A stretch of DNA of 64,000 nt from Streptomyces xanthochromogenes. GTDB lineage: Bacteria; Actinomycetota; Actinomycetes; Streptomycetales; Streptomycetaceae. The DNA lies in NCBI RefSeq assembly GCF_014650455.1, contig NZ_BMUZ01000002.1, forward strand, positions 278,125 to 342,124, in the 5' to 3' direction. The notes under the pieces are model-generated. The model did no database searches and was not told the origin of the DNA. It saw only the letters and a list, made by a program, of their open reading frames with translations. The position numbers were made by a program, and so were the translations under genes. This document shows, one piece after another, positions 28,760 through 36,449 of the stretch (position 1 is the first letter of the stretch; each line of letters begins with the position of its first letter).

Positions 28760-29398
28760 GTCGAGGTAGGCGAGGACGGCGAGGACCCGGCGGTTGTCGT
28801 CGTCGGAGACCGGCAGGCCCAGCTTCGCGAAGATGTTGGAGGTGTGCTTGGCGATGGCCCGCTCGGTGACGACCAGGCGCTCGGCTATCGCGGCGTTGGA
28901 GCGGCCCTGTGCCATCAGTTCCATCACCTCCAGCTCGCGCGGGGTGAGCCCGCCGAGCGGCTCGTCCCGCGCCCTGCGGGAAAGGAGCTGCTGGATGACC
29001 TGGGGGTCCATCGCGGTGCCGCCGCCCGCGACCCGGCGCACCGCGTCGATGAACTGGGCCGCGTCGAACACCCGGTCCTTGAGGAGGTAGCCGACCCCGC
29101 CGTCGCCGTCCGCCAGGAGTTCGCGCGCGTACAGCTGCTCCACGTGCTGGGACAGGACCAGGACCGGCAGGCCGGGCCGGGCCCGGCGGGCGGCGAGCGC
29201 GCACTGGAGGCCCTCGTCGGTGTGCGACGGCGGAAGCCGGACGTCGACGATCGCGACGTCCGGCTCCAGCTCGGCGAAGGCCCGGGTCAGCTCGGGTCCG
29301 GTCTCCACGGCGGCCAGGATCTCGAAGTCGAACGCCTCCAGCATTCTGACCAGGCCGTCGCGGAGCAGGAACAGGTCTTCGGCTAGGACAACGCGCAA
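28751..29398 (-). CDS. NarL/LuxR-family response regulator
   Basis: 215 residues. The receiver domain has the acidic residues in VVLAED, phospho-acceptor Asp52 (VAIVDVRLPP) and conserved Lys in VGYLLKDRV. The C-terminal LuxR-type helix-turn-helix is LTPRELEVMELMAQGRSNAAI in two parts, with IAKHTSNIFAKLGL. The start is a rare TTG at 29398, chosen because GGAG sits five bases upstream; it overlaps the kinase gene by 16 bases, indicating translational coupling. It pairs with the kinase at 29383-30648. Confidence 0.9.
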   Translation of the reverse strand: MRVVLAEDLFLLRDGLVRMLEAFDFEILAAVETGPELTRAFAELEPDVAIVDVRLPPSHTDEGLQCALAARRARPGLPVLVLSQHVEQLYARELLADGDGGVGYLLKDRVFDAAQFIDAVRRVAGGGTAMDPQVIQQLLSRRARDEPLGGLTPRELEVMELMAQGRSNAAIAERLVVTERAIAKHTSNIFAKLGLPVSDDDNRRVLAVLAYLDRG

Positions 29399-30648
29399 GG
29401 GATCTCCAGGGTGACCAGGGTGGGGCCGCCCACGGGGCTGCTGACGGCCAGGACGCCGTCGAATGTACCGAGCCGTCGCTCGACCCCGCTCAGGCCGCCG
29501 CCCGCCCCGGCCTCGGCGCCGCCCCTGCCGTTGTCGCCGACGGACACCCGCAGCGCGCCGGCCTCGTACGACAGGTCGACCCAGACGCTGTCCGCCGCCG
29601 CGTGCTTGACCGCGTTGGTGAGCAGCTCGCTGACCGCGAAGTACGCCGCCGATTCGACCGGTGCCTCGGCGCGGGCGCGGTCCGGCAGGTCGACGGACAC
29701 CTCGGTCGCCACCGGCAGGCGCAGCGCCAACGCCCTTACGGCGTCCGCGAGTCCACGTTCGGCGAGGACCGGCGGGTGGATGCCGCGCACCAGGTCGCGC
29801 AGTTCGGTCAGGGCTTCCGCGGAGGACTGGCGGGCCGTCGCGAGGAGCCGCTTGGCCTGGGCCGGGTCCTTCTCGACGAGGGCCTCGATGGTGCCCAGGT
29901 TCATGCCCATGGCGACGAGGCGGGCCTGCGCCCCGTCGTGCAGGTCCCGCTCGATGCGCCGCAGTTCGGCCGCCGAGGTGTCCACGGCGTCGTGCCGGGT
30001 CTCGGTGAGCCGGTCGACGCGCTGCGCCAGCTCGGCCTCGCGGGAGGGGGAGAGCAGCGCCCGGGCGAGCTGGAAGTGGCCGCGCAGCAGGGCCGGGTTG
30101 ACGAACAGGCCGAGCACGAACAGGGCGGTGCCGAGCGCGGCCGCCGCGTAGCCGCTCTGCTGGCTGGTGACGTGGATGAACAGGAACCAGTCGCCGCCCG
30201 CGTTCGCGATCGGCCGCCACACGCCGAGCGCGATGACCCAGCCGTACGCCACGTACGCGAGCAGGACGGGCGGCAGGAGCGCGATGCCGAACCCGGCCGT
30301 CATGTCGGCGAGCATCCAGCGCAGGTCGTGCCAGGTCGCGGGGTCGCGCAGGAGCGTGGTGCACCGCGCGGCCCAGCCGGCCGGGCCCGGGCGACGCGGC
30401 ACCGGCCGGTACGCCGACGGGATGCGTACGCCGCTCCAGCTCAGGGCCAGCGTCCGGCGGAAGTCGGCGTGGGCGCGCACCCGCTCGATGAACAGCGGGG
30501 CGGCGAAGACGCCGATGCCGACGGGTATGAGACCGATGGAGACGACGGTCAGGGTGAACAGCAGGACCGATCCGGCCATCGACACCAGCGCCAGGGCGAG
30601 GCCCCGCACCCCCGCCAGAAGCGCTTCGCGCGCCTTGGTCGCATTCAT
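29383..30648 (-). CDS. NarL-type sensor histidine kinase
   Basis: 421 residues. Four or more membrane segments lie in the N-terminal half (ALVSMAGSVLLFTLTVVSIGL, GFGIALLPPVLLAYVAYGWV, AAALGTALFVLGLFV), with only short loops outside, so the input is probably sensed within the membrane. The HisKA_3 dimerisation helix has His237 (RIERDLHDGAQARL). The ATP-binding domain has ELLTNAVKHA and VGDNGRGG. The ATG at 30648 has GGGGAG upstream. It precedes and overlaps its cognate regulator. A 24-bp near-perfect palindrome lies 89-112 bp upstream. Confidence 0.9.
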   Translation of the reverse strand: MNATKAREALLAGVRGLALALVSMAGSVLLFTLTVVSIGLIPVGIGVFAAPLFIERVRAHADFRRTLALSWSGVRIPSAYRPVPRRPGPAGWAARCTTLLRDPATWHDLRWMLADMTAGFGIALLPPVLLAYVAYGWVIALGVWRPIANAGGDWFLFIHVTSQQSGYAAAALGTALFVLGLFVNPALLRGHFQLARALLSPSREAELAQRVDRLTETRHDAVDTSAAELRRIERDLHDGAQARLVAMGMNLGTIEALVEKDPAQAKRLLATARQSSAEALTELRDLVRGIHPPVLAERGLADAVRALALRLPVATEVSVDLPDRARAEAPVESAAYFAVSELLTNAVKHAAADSVWVDLSYEAGALRVSVGDNGRGGAEAGAGGGLSGVERRLGTFDGVLAVSSPVGGPTLVTLEIPCALS

Positions 30649-30736
30649 TGTCTCCCCGTTTTCCTCGCCGCCGGTGGACCGGCCTCCAGTGTCGCCGGAC
30701 ACGGCACGCGTGGTCACTGGGTTCCGCCCCCGGCCC

Positions 30737-30760
30737 GGGGGTGTTGCTGGCAACACCCCC
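30737..30760. promoter_or_regulatory. Palindrome upstream of the histidine kinase gene
   Basis: GGGGGTGTTGC (30737-30747) and GCAACACCCCC (30750-30760) are perfect inverse complements around a 2-bp centre. A 2-bp loop is too tight for a good terminator, and the upstream gene already has one at 30848-30879, so an operator for the kinase-regulator pair is more likely. Confidence 0.5.
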
Positions 30761-30847
30761 TGAGCTGCGTCGCGGGGCACGCGCGGGGGATCGGGGCCCG
30801 GGTGTGCGGGAGAACGGGAGCGCGGGGGAACGGGGCACGGGCGCGAA

Positions 30848-30879
30848 AAGGGCGGGGCGCCCCCCGGCGCCCCGCCCTT
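30848..30879 (-). terminator. Rho-independent terminator of the winged-helix gene
   Basis: A 14-bp perfect stem (AAGGGCGGGGCGCC and its complement) with a CCCC loop, starting 13 bp past the stop of the gene at 30893. On the coding strand it is followed by TTTTC, a classic intrinsic terminator. Confidence 0.85.
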
Positions 30880-30892
30880 CCCGACTCGCCTG

Positions 30893-31477
30893 TCAGGGCG
30901 CGTACTTGTAGCCGACCCGGCGCACGGTCTGGATCGCGCCGCGGTGCTGGGCGCCCAGCTTGCGGCGCAGCCGGGCCACGTGGACGTCCACGGTGCGGCC
31001 GTCGCCGACATGGCCGTAGCCCCACACCGTGGTGACCAGCTGGTCGCGGGTGTGCACCCGGTGCGGGTGCGCCACCAGATGGGCGAGCAGCTCGAACTCC
31101 AGGTAGGTGAGGTCGAGTTGGGCCCCGTCGACCTCGGCGGTGCGGCGCACCGTGTCGATCCGTACGAGGGCGTCGCCGGTGGTCGCGGCGGGCTCGACCG
31201 ACACCGACGTCAGGGGCTCGGGCGCCGCGGCGAGCAGCGGGGGCTGCTGGTCGGCGGGGACGAGGACCAGGTAGCCGACCATCGCCGGGCGGCCCGGCAG
31301 CGCGGGCAGCGTGTGCTGCGGGGCGGGCAGCCAAGTGGCGCCCGGCGGAAGGAAGTCGACGACCTGACCGGCGGCCGGCCGGGCCACCTCGTCACGGTCC
31401 ACGGCTCGCAGTCGGTGCCGGCCCAGGGGAAGCGGGGTGTGGGCGTCGGCGGAAGGGAGGGTACGGGTGTTCGCCAT
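30893..31477 (-). CDS. Stand-alone OmpR/PhoB-type winged-helix regulator
   Basis: 194 residues. The C-terminal 95 residues are an OmpR-type winged helix (LDLTYLEFELLAHLVAHPHR, TRDQLVTTVWGYGHVGDGRT, VDVHVARLRRKLG, IQTVRRVGYKY). The N-terminal 90 residues are Pro- and Ala-rich with one hydrophobic patch (MVGYLVLVPADQQPPLLAAAP) and no phospho-acceptor Asp motif, so this is not an ordinary two-component regulator. It lies downstream of glnII and a 39-residue ORF on the same strand, and ends at a strong terminator. Targets are unknown. Confidence 0.83.
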   Translation of the reverse strand: MANTRTLPSADAHTPLPLGRHRLRAVDRDEVARPAAGQVVDFLPPGATWLPAPQHTLPALPGRPAMVGYLVLVPADQQPPLLAAAPEPLTSVSVEPAATTGDALVRIDTVRRTAEVDGAQLDLTYLEFELLAHLVAHPHRVHTRDQLVTTVWGYGHVGDGRTVDVHVARLRRKLGAQHRGAIQTVRRVGYKYAP

Positions 31478-31564
31478 GAGGGGTCAGCTCTTTCGCGCGA
31501 GGAGTCGTCAGCGGGAGACGTACGTCGTTGCGCGCGGGCCGAAGGCCTGGAGTGGATCGAGGCG

Positions 31565-31684
31565 TTAGAGGGCCGGCGCGTTCATCGCGCGGCAACACAC
31601 CCGGTCGAAGTCGTGGTCCTGACGGGACGGCCAGAACGGCTCGAGGTCGGTGCGACCTGTCGAGGTGCTCCGGATGCTGGTCAT
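31565..31684 (-). CDS. 39-residue ORF between glnII and the winged-helix gene
   Basis: Small ORF with a Thr/Ser-rich start (MTSIRSTSTGRTD), an aromatic centre (LEPFWPSRQDHDFD) and a Cys pair near the end (RVCCRAMNAPAL). GGGGA is very close to the ATG; TTGAAT six bases upstream could alternatively be a -10 box of a leaderless gene. It sits after the glnII terminator, so it should have its own promoter. The composition, rich in Phe, Trp, Cys, His and Asp, is unlike random GC-rich reading frames. It might be a leader peptide for the winged-helix gene 87 bp downstream or a small regulatory protein. I do not recognise a family. Confidence 0.6.
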   Translation of the reverse strand: MTSIRSTSTGRTDLEPFWPSRQDHDFDRVCCRAMNAPAL

Positions 31685-31815
31685 GTCCCCATTCAACCAG
31701 ACGATCCGCCCGGTGCAGCAGCCCCCTCCCACGGACTGATACGAATCCTTGGCACAGCGTGACCGGATCAGGCCACCGCGACCCGGCCGAAGCGACCCGG
31801 CCACCAACGCGCGAG

Positions 31816-31843
31816 GGCGCCCACCGCACCAGCGGTGGACGCC
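31816..31843 (-). terminator. Hairpin after glnII
   Basis: GGCGCCCACCGC and GCGGTGGACGCC form a 12-bp stem with one mismatch and an ACCA loop, 23 bp past the glnII stop. Probable terminator. Confidence 0.65.
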
Positions 31844-31866
31844 CCGACGGAACCCGGCCGTCCGGC

Positions 31867-32907
31867 TCAGACCTGCCCGGCCTTCTCCAGGCCGGTGCAG
31901 CAGGTGTCGACGATGAGGCGGGTCACCACGTACGGGTCGACGTTGGCGTTCGGGCGGCGGTCCTCGATGTAACCCTTCCGGTCCACCTCGACCTGCCACG
32001 GGATGCGGACCGAGGCGCCGCGGTCCGAGACGCCGTACTTGTACTGGTCCCACGGGGCCGTCTCGTGCAGGCCGGTCAGGCGGTCGTCGATGCCGGCGCC
32101 GTAGTTCTTGACGTGGTCCATGGGCTTGGAGCCCTCGCCGAGCGCCTCGCACGCGGTGATGATCGCGTCGTAGCCCTCGCGCATGGCCTTGGTGGAGAAG
32201 TTGGTGTGCGCGCCCGCGCCGTTCCAGTCGCCCTTGACCGGCTTCGGGTCGAGGGTGGCCGACACGTCGAAGTCCTCGGCGGTGCGGTAGAGCAGCCAGC
32301 GCGCGATCCACAGCTGGTCGGAGACTTCGAGGGGGCCGACCGGTCCGACCTGGAACTCCCACTGGCCGGGCATGACTTCGGCGTTGATGCCGGAGATGCT
32401 CAGGCCCGCGGCGAGGCAGTGGTCGAGGTGCTTCTCGACGATCTCGCGGCCGAAGATCTCGTCCGCGCCGACACCGCAGTAGTAACCGCCCTGCGCGGCC
32501 GGGAAGCCGTTCACGGGGAAGCCGAGCGGACGGGCGCCGTCGAAGAAGGTGTACTCCTGCTCGATGCCGAAGATCGGCTCCTGCGCCGCGAACTGCTCGG
32601 CGAGCGGGCGCAGCAGGGCGCGGGTGTTGGAGGCGTGCGGCGTCCCGTCGATGTCGAAGACCTCGCACAGGACCAGGATGTTCTCGCCGCCGCGGATCGG
32701 GTCCGGGCAGGAGAACACCGGCTTCAGGACGCGGTCCGACGCGTGGCCCTCGGCCTGGTTGGTGCTTGACCCGTCGAAGCCCCAGACGGGCAGCTCGGCG
32801 ACGGCCCCGGGCGTACCGGCCATGATCTTGGTCTTCGAGCGGAGCTTGGCGGTCGGCTCGGTGCCGTCGATCCAGATGTACTCGGCCTTGTACGTCACGG
32901 AAGCCAT
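31867..32907 (-). CDS. glnII: Glutamine synthetase type II
   Basis: 346-residue eukaryotic-type (GSII) glutamine synthetase that makes glutamine from glutamate, ammonia and ATP; usual GSII length. N-terminal beta-grasp part with AELPVWGFDGSSTNQA, catalytic part with FGIEQEYTFFD, INAEVMPGQWEFQVGP, NGAGAHTNFSTKAMR and the arginine-containing SVRIPWQV ... GYIEDRRPNANVDPY. It lacks the adenylylation site of GSI enzymes. A GlnR-type box lies 79-116 bp upstream. Streptomyces typically has both this enzyme and GlnA (38522-39931), as here. Confidence 0.97.
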   Translation of the reverse strand: MASVTYKAEYIWIDGTEPTAKLRSKTKIMAGTPGAVAELPVWGFDGSSTNQAEGHASDRVLKPVFSCPDPIRGGENILVLCEVFDIDGTPHASNTRALLRPLAEQFAAQEPIFGIEQEYTFFDGARPLGFPVNGFPAAQGGYYCGVGADEIFGREIVEKHLDHCLAAGLSISGINAEVMPGQWEFQVGPVGPLEVSDQLWIARWLLYRTAEDFDVSATLDPKPVKGDWNGAGAHTNFSTKAMREGYDAIITACEALGEGSKPMDHVKNYGAGIDDRLTGLHETAPWDQYKYGVSDRGASVRIPWQVEVDRKGYIEDRRPNANVDPYVVTRLIVDTCCTGLEKAGQV

Positions 32908-32985
32908 CCTCTGTGGGAGCTGCGGGTTGCCTGCGCGCTGCCACGCTGCGGCGCTGCTGTACGACCCGCAGCCTCACACCCCGAA

Positions 32986-33023
32986 ATTTCCCGCCCGTTG
33001 CCCGTTTGTGAACCCGGTGTTAC
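32986..33023 (-). promoter_or_regulatory. GlnR box upstream of glnII
   Basis: Read on the coding strand, four half-sites are spaced exactly 11 bp: GTAAC (33023-33019), TTCAC (33012-33008), GCAAC (33001-32997) and GAAAT (32990-32986). This fits the known Streptomyces GlnR pattern gTnAc-n6-GaAAc repeated twice. GlnR activates glnII under nitrogen limitation. The rest of the 329-bp spacer up to 33236 shows nothing else I can name. Confidence 0.75.
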
Positions 33024-33236
33024 CTGGGGTTCCTCAGGTGCCCCGAGGAGCCCGCGGCTCTGTGGTTCGTCCGAGGCCGGTGCCCGGTGCCTCGGCGCTT
33101 CCTCCCAAGCAGCCGCCCGGAGCGGCCTTCGAGGACCCCGCGCGATCGCTCGGCACCCCGGCGCGCTCCGGCTCGTATACCGAGAGCGCGAACGGTCCTT
33201 CGCGCCCCGTCCGACGGCCGGGGCAGACTGGTCGCC

Positions 33237-34142
33237 ATGAACGACACCACCCGCACCCCCCGCATCGGACTCCTCGGCACCGGCCCCTGGGCCGTCGCCA
33301 CGCATGCGCCCGCTCTGGCCGCGCACCCCGGCGTCGACTTCGCCGGGGTGTGGGGGCGGCGGCCCGAGGCGGCCGCCGCGCTCGCGCGGGAGCACGGTGT
33401 CGCGGTGTACGAGGACGCCGACGAGCTGTTCGCGGACTGCGATGCCGTGGCCTTCGCGCTGCCGCCGGACGTGCAGGCGCCGCTCGCGGTGCGGGCCGCG
33501 GCGGCGGGCTGTCATCTGCTCCTGGACAAGCCGGTCGCCACGAACGTGGCCGGCGCCCGCGAACTGGCCGAGGCGGCCGAGCGGGCCCAGGTCGCCTCCG
33601 TCGTGTTCTTCACGCTCCGCTTCGCGCCGGAGACCGCGGCGTGGGTGGCTCGACAGGCAGCCGCGCAAGGGTGGTTCACCGGCCGGGCGCGGTGGTACGG
33701 GTCGCTGTTCACGCCGGGCGCCGAGCGCAGCCCGTACGCCGCCTCGCCCTGGCGGGGCGAGAAGGGCGCGCTCTGGGACGTCGGCCCGCACGCCCTTGCC
33801 GTGCTCGCCGGGGTGCTCGGCGAAGTGACCGCCCTGACGGCGGCGGCCGGCCCCGGCGACACCGCGCACCTGATCCTGCGGCACGCCTCGGGCGCCTCCA
33901 GCACCGCGGACCTGAGCTTCACCGCGCCGCCGGCCGCCGCGGGCGTCGAGGTGTCGCTGCTCGGGGAGACCGGCGCCGAGGTGATGCCGGGCTGGGGCGG
34001 CGCGCTCGACGCGTTCGGTGCCGCGCTCGACGCGCTGCTCGACGCCGCCCGCACCGGGGTGCCGCACCCGTGCGACGCCCGGTTCGGGGCGCGCATCACC
34101 GAGCTCCTGGCGGACGCCGAGACCCAGCTCGGCCGGGTCTGA
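33237..34142 (+). CDS. Gfo/Idh/MocA-family oxidoreductase
   Basis: 301 residues. N-terminal Rossmann fold (RIGLLGTGPWAVATHAPAL) with VAFALPPDVQAPLAVRA and the family EKP-type motif as LLLDKPVATN. The second alpha/beta domain has RWYGSLFTPGAERSPYA, GALWDVGPHALAVL (the His region used in catalysis) and GETGAEVM. Likely acts on a sugar or polyol with NAD(P). The start is the ATG at 33237: CAGACT lies seven bases upstream and no ribosome-binding site is present, suggesting a leaderless message. The 3' end runs into a 20-bp tandem repeat. Confidence 0.85.
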   Translation: MNDTTRTPRIGLLGTGPWAVATHAPALAAHPGVDFAGVWGRRPEAAAALAREHGVAVYEDADELFADCDAVAFALPPDVQAPLAVRAAAAGCHLLLDKPVATNVAGARELAEAAERAQVASVVFFTLRFAPETAAWVARQAAAQGWFTGRARWYGSLFTPGAERSPYAASPWRGEKGALWDVGPHALAVLAGVLGEVTALTAAAGPGDTAHLILRHASGASSTADLSFTAPPAAAGVEVSLLGETGAEVMPGWGGALDAFGAALDALLDAARTGVPHPCDARFGARITELLADAETQLGRV

Positions 34143-34240
34143 CGGAGGCCGGCCGGGTCTGACGGAGGCCGGCCGGGTCTGACGGAGGCCGGCCGGGCCT
34201 GACGGAGGCCGGCCGGGCCTGAGGGAGGCCAACCCGGCCT
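34131..34240. repeat. 20-bp tandem repeat at the 3' end of the Gfo/Idh gene
   Basis: GACGGAGGCCGGCCGGGTCT units run from 34141 to 34240 (four good copies, the fifth degenerate), and half a unit lies inside the gene (34131-34140). Each unit boundary recreates a TGA, so the repeat appears to have grown from the gene's own stop region. Confidence 0.95.
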
Positions 34241-34249
34241 GAAGGAGCG

Positions 34250-34612
34250 CTACTTGCGCGCGAGGGCGTTCCGTACGGCCTCCTCGGTGCGGCCCACCAC
34301 GGCCGTGCCGTCGTCCGCCGTGATGATCGGGCGCTGGATCAGCCCGGGGTGCTCGGCGAGCGCGGTCACCCAGCGCTCGCGGGCCTCCGCATCGCGCGGC
34401 CAGTCCTTCAGGCCGAGCTTCTTGGCGGCGGCCTCCTGCGTGCGCGTGATGTCCCACGGCTCCAGGCCGAGCCGGTCGAGCACCGCCCTGATCTCCTCGG
34501 GCGACGGCACGTCGTCCAGGTAGCGGCGCACCGTGTAGTCGGCGCCCTCGGCATCCAGCAGCTTCACCGCGCCGCGGCACTTCGAGCAGGCCGGGTTGAT
34601 CCAGATCTCCAT
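34250..34612 (-). CDS. ArsC/Spx-family thiol protein
   Basis: 120 residues of the arsenate reductase-like thioredoxin-fold family. The N-terminus carries NPACSKCR with Cys9 and Cys12, a CxxC-like redox pair; central RRYLDDVPSPEEI and the RPIITADDG loop are typical. Members include glutaredoxin-dependent arsenate reductases and Spx/YffB-like proteins. No ars genes are nearby, so arsenate reduction is not certain. TAGCCT lies six bases before the ATG with no ribosome-binding site, suggesting a leaderless start. Confidence 0.88.
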   Translation of the reverse strand: MEIWINPACSKCRGAVKLLDAEGADYTVRRYLDDVPSPEEIRAVLDRLGLEPWDITRTQEAAAKKLGLKDWPRDAEARERWVTALAEHPGLIQRPIITADDGTAVVGRTEEAVRNALARK

Positions 34613-34729
34613 GCCGCCAGGCTACCCGCGCTACGGCCTCAAAGCCCGGCTGGCCAGGGGCGATTGTCAGTGGTGCCCAGTAAAATCGAGAGGGTAAGCC
34701 AGGGTTCCCGACCGCCCAGGAGGACGCCC

Positions 34730-35011
34730 ATGACCGCTGCCGCACTCGCCTCGCACACCTCGAAACAGCTGTCCCTCCAGCCCCTTCACAAGGTCCCGCT
34801 GCCCGCCGGGCGCCCGCGCGTCTGGTACGAGTCGCACAACCGCCGCCTGAAGGCCATGCGCCTGGCCATCGCCCTGCTCGACACGGGCGTCTACCGGCCC
34901 GAGCAGGCGCCCGACCGCACGATACGCACCGTGGCCGCGCTCATCGGCGTCCATCCGCCGTCGGAGACGACCTGCCGGATGGTGCGCGGGCTGATCTACG
35001 ACGGCCGCTGA
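34730..35011 (+). CDS. Conserved hypothetical protein, 93 residues
   Basis: Small soluble protein with a strong ribosome-binding site (CAGGAGGA at 34717-34724). It is rich in basic and Leu residues: PLHKVPLPAGRPRVWYESHN, RRLKAMRLAIALLDTGVYRP, TIRTVAALIGVHPPSETTCR. The middle is clearly helical. I recognise no named domain. It is followed by a strong terminator hairpin, so it is its own transcription unit. Confidence 0.75.
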   Translation: MTAAALASHTSKQLSLQPLHKVPLPAGRPRVWYESHNRRLKAMRLAIALLDTGVYRPEQAPDRTIRTVAALIGVHPPSETTCRMVRGLIYDGR

Positions 35012-35028
35012 GGCACCCGCGATCCGGG

Positions 35029-35066
35029 CCGGGTCACGCCCCCGTGGAGCCGGGGGCGTGACCCGG
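35029..35066 (+). terminator. Strong hairpin terminator
   Basis: A 15-bp perfect stem (CCGGGTCACGCCCCC and its complement) with an 8-base loop, 18 bp after the stop of the 93-residue gene. It isolates that gene from the riboswitch-controlled transcript that follows. Confidence 0.8.
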
Positions 35067-35099
35067 GCCCGCACCGGAGCCCGGGGCGCCGATGATTTA

Positions 35100-35285
35100 G
35101 TGTGGCCTGGCCGTGGTGTTCGGGAAGACCGGTGCGAAACCGGAGCGGCCCTCGCCACTGTGATCGGGTTCCCCGGGGTTCTGGGGAGCCGCCGTCCCCG
35201 CGCGACGCCACTGGCCAGGACCCACCTGCCCGGGAAGGCCGGGACGAAGGCACCCACCCGTCAGCCAGGAGACCGGCCGCGGCAT
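35100..35285 (+). ncRNA. Cobalamin riboswitch
   Basis: Leader RNA with the conserved cobalamin-riboswitch elements in order: GGTGCGAAACCGGAGCGG, then CTCGCCACTGTGA, then a variable stem, GCCACTGG, CCGGGAAGGC and the B12 box AGCCAGGAGACC (35263-35274). It ends about 40 bp before the nickel/cobalt permease start. Adenosylcobalamin binding should turn off translation or transcription of the transporter, so cobalt uptake falls when B12 is plentiful. Boundaries are approximate. Confidence 0.92.
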
Positions 35286-35324
35286 CTCACGAAGTGATCC
35301 ACGAGGTGCTGGAGCGTGACCCGC

Positions 35325-36434
35325 ATGACCCTGCCCGTTCGCACGTCCCCCGAGACGGGCGCCCACGCGGTGCCCTCCTTCCACTGGCGGCGCGAGGACA
35401 CCGTCCGAACCGCCGTCCTCCTCACGGTGATAGCCGCCCTGCACATCCTCGCCTTCGGCGTCCTGTTCCTGCTCGTGGCCCCCGCGCACTACGCCGTCGG
35501 CACCAAGACGTACGGCATCGGGCTCGGCATCACCGCATACACCCTCGGCATGCGGCACGCCTTCGACGCCGACCACATCGCGGCCATCGACAACACCACC
35601 CGCAAGCTGATGGCCGACGGCAAGCGGCCGGTGTCCGTGGGCTTCTGGTTCGCGCTCGGCCACTCCAGCGTGGTCGTGATCATGGCGGCCCTGGTGGCGG
35701 GCGGCGCCCAGCTCGCGGGCACCCTGATGAACGAGGACTCCCGCGCCCACCAGGTGCTCGGCGTGGTCGGAACCACCGCCTCCGGCTCCTTCCTCTACCT
35801 CATCGCGGCCCTCAACCTGGTGGCCCTGTTCGGCATCCTGAAGGTGTTCCGGGCGATGCGGGCGGGCGCGTACGACGAGAAGGAACTCGAAGCGCACCTG
35901 GATGCGCGGGGGTTCATGAACCGCGTCCTGGGCCGCTTCACCAAGTCCATATCCCGGCCCGGCCAGATGTACCCGCTGGGCTTCCTCTTCGGTCTCGGCT
36001 TCGACACCGCGACCGAGGTCACCCTGATGGTGATGGCCGGCACCGGCGCCGCCGCCGGACTGCCCTGGTACGCCATCCTGTGCCTGCCGCTGCTGTTCGC
36101 GGCGGGAATGAGCCTGTTCGACACGCTCGACGGCACGTTCATGAACTTCGCCTACCAGTGGGCGTTCTCGAACCCGGTCCGCAAGGTCTACTACAACCTC
36201 ACCATCACGGGCCTCTCGATCGCGGTGGCCTTCTTCATCGGCACGATCGAACTCGTCGGCGTCCTGCACGAGAAGCTCGACCTCACCGACCCGGTCAGCG
36301 GCTGGATCGCGGAGCTGGACATGGACAACGTCGGCTTCGTGATCGTCGGCCTGTTCGTGGTGGTGTGGGCGGCGGCGCTGGCGTACTGGCGGCTCGGCAA
36401 GGTCGAGCAGAAGTGGGCGTCCGGCGGGGCGTGA
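35325..36434 (+). CDS. Nickel/cobalt permease (NiCoT family)
   Basis: 369-residue integral membrane permease of the HoxN/NixA family. The signature RHAFDADHIAAIDN (HX4DH) in the second membrane helix binds the metal. Further signatures are GFWFALGHSSVVV, LGFLFGLGFDTATEV and LFAAGMSLFDTLDG; about eight membrane helices. The upstream cobalamin riboswitch indicates cobalt as the physiological substrate. I prefer the ATG at 35325 (GGAG ten bases upstream) over a GTG at 35316. Confidence 0.94.
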   Translation: MTLPVRTSPETGAHAVPSFHWRREDTVRTAVLLTVIAALHILAFGVLFLLVAPAHYAVGTKTYGIGLGITAYTLGMRHAFDADHIAAIDNTTRKLMADGKRPVSVGFWFALGHSSVVVIMAALVAGGAQLAGTLMNEDSRAHQVLGVVGTTASGSFLYLIAALNLVALFGILKVFRAMRAGAYDEKELEAHLDARGFMNRVLGRFTKSISRPGQMYPLGFLFGLGFDTATEVTLMVMAGTGAAAGLPWYAILCLPLLFAAGMSLFDTLDGTFMNFAYQWAFSNPVRKVYYNLTITGLSIAVAFFIGTIELVGVLHEKLDLTDPVSGWIAELDMDNVGFVIVGLFVVVWAAALAYWRLGKVEQKWASGGA

Positions 36435-36449
36435 GGCGCGGGCCGGGGC

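Noticed and set aside
30737..30760. Palindrome as a transcription terminator
   Set aside because: Only a 2-base loop and no U tract; the upstream gene already ends in a better terminator at 30848-30879.
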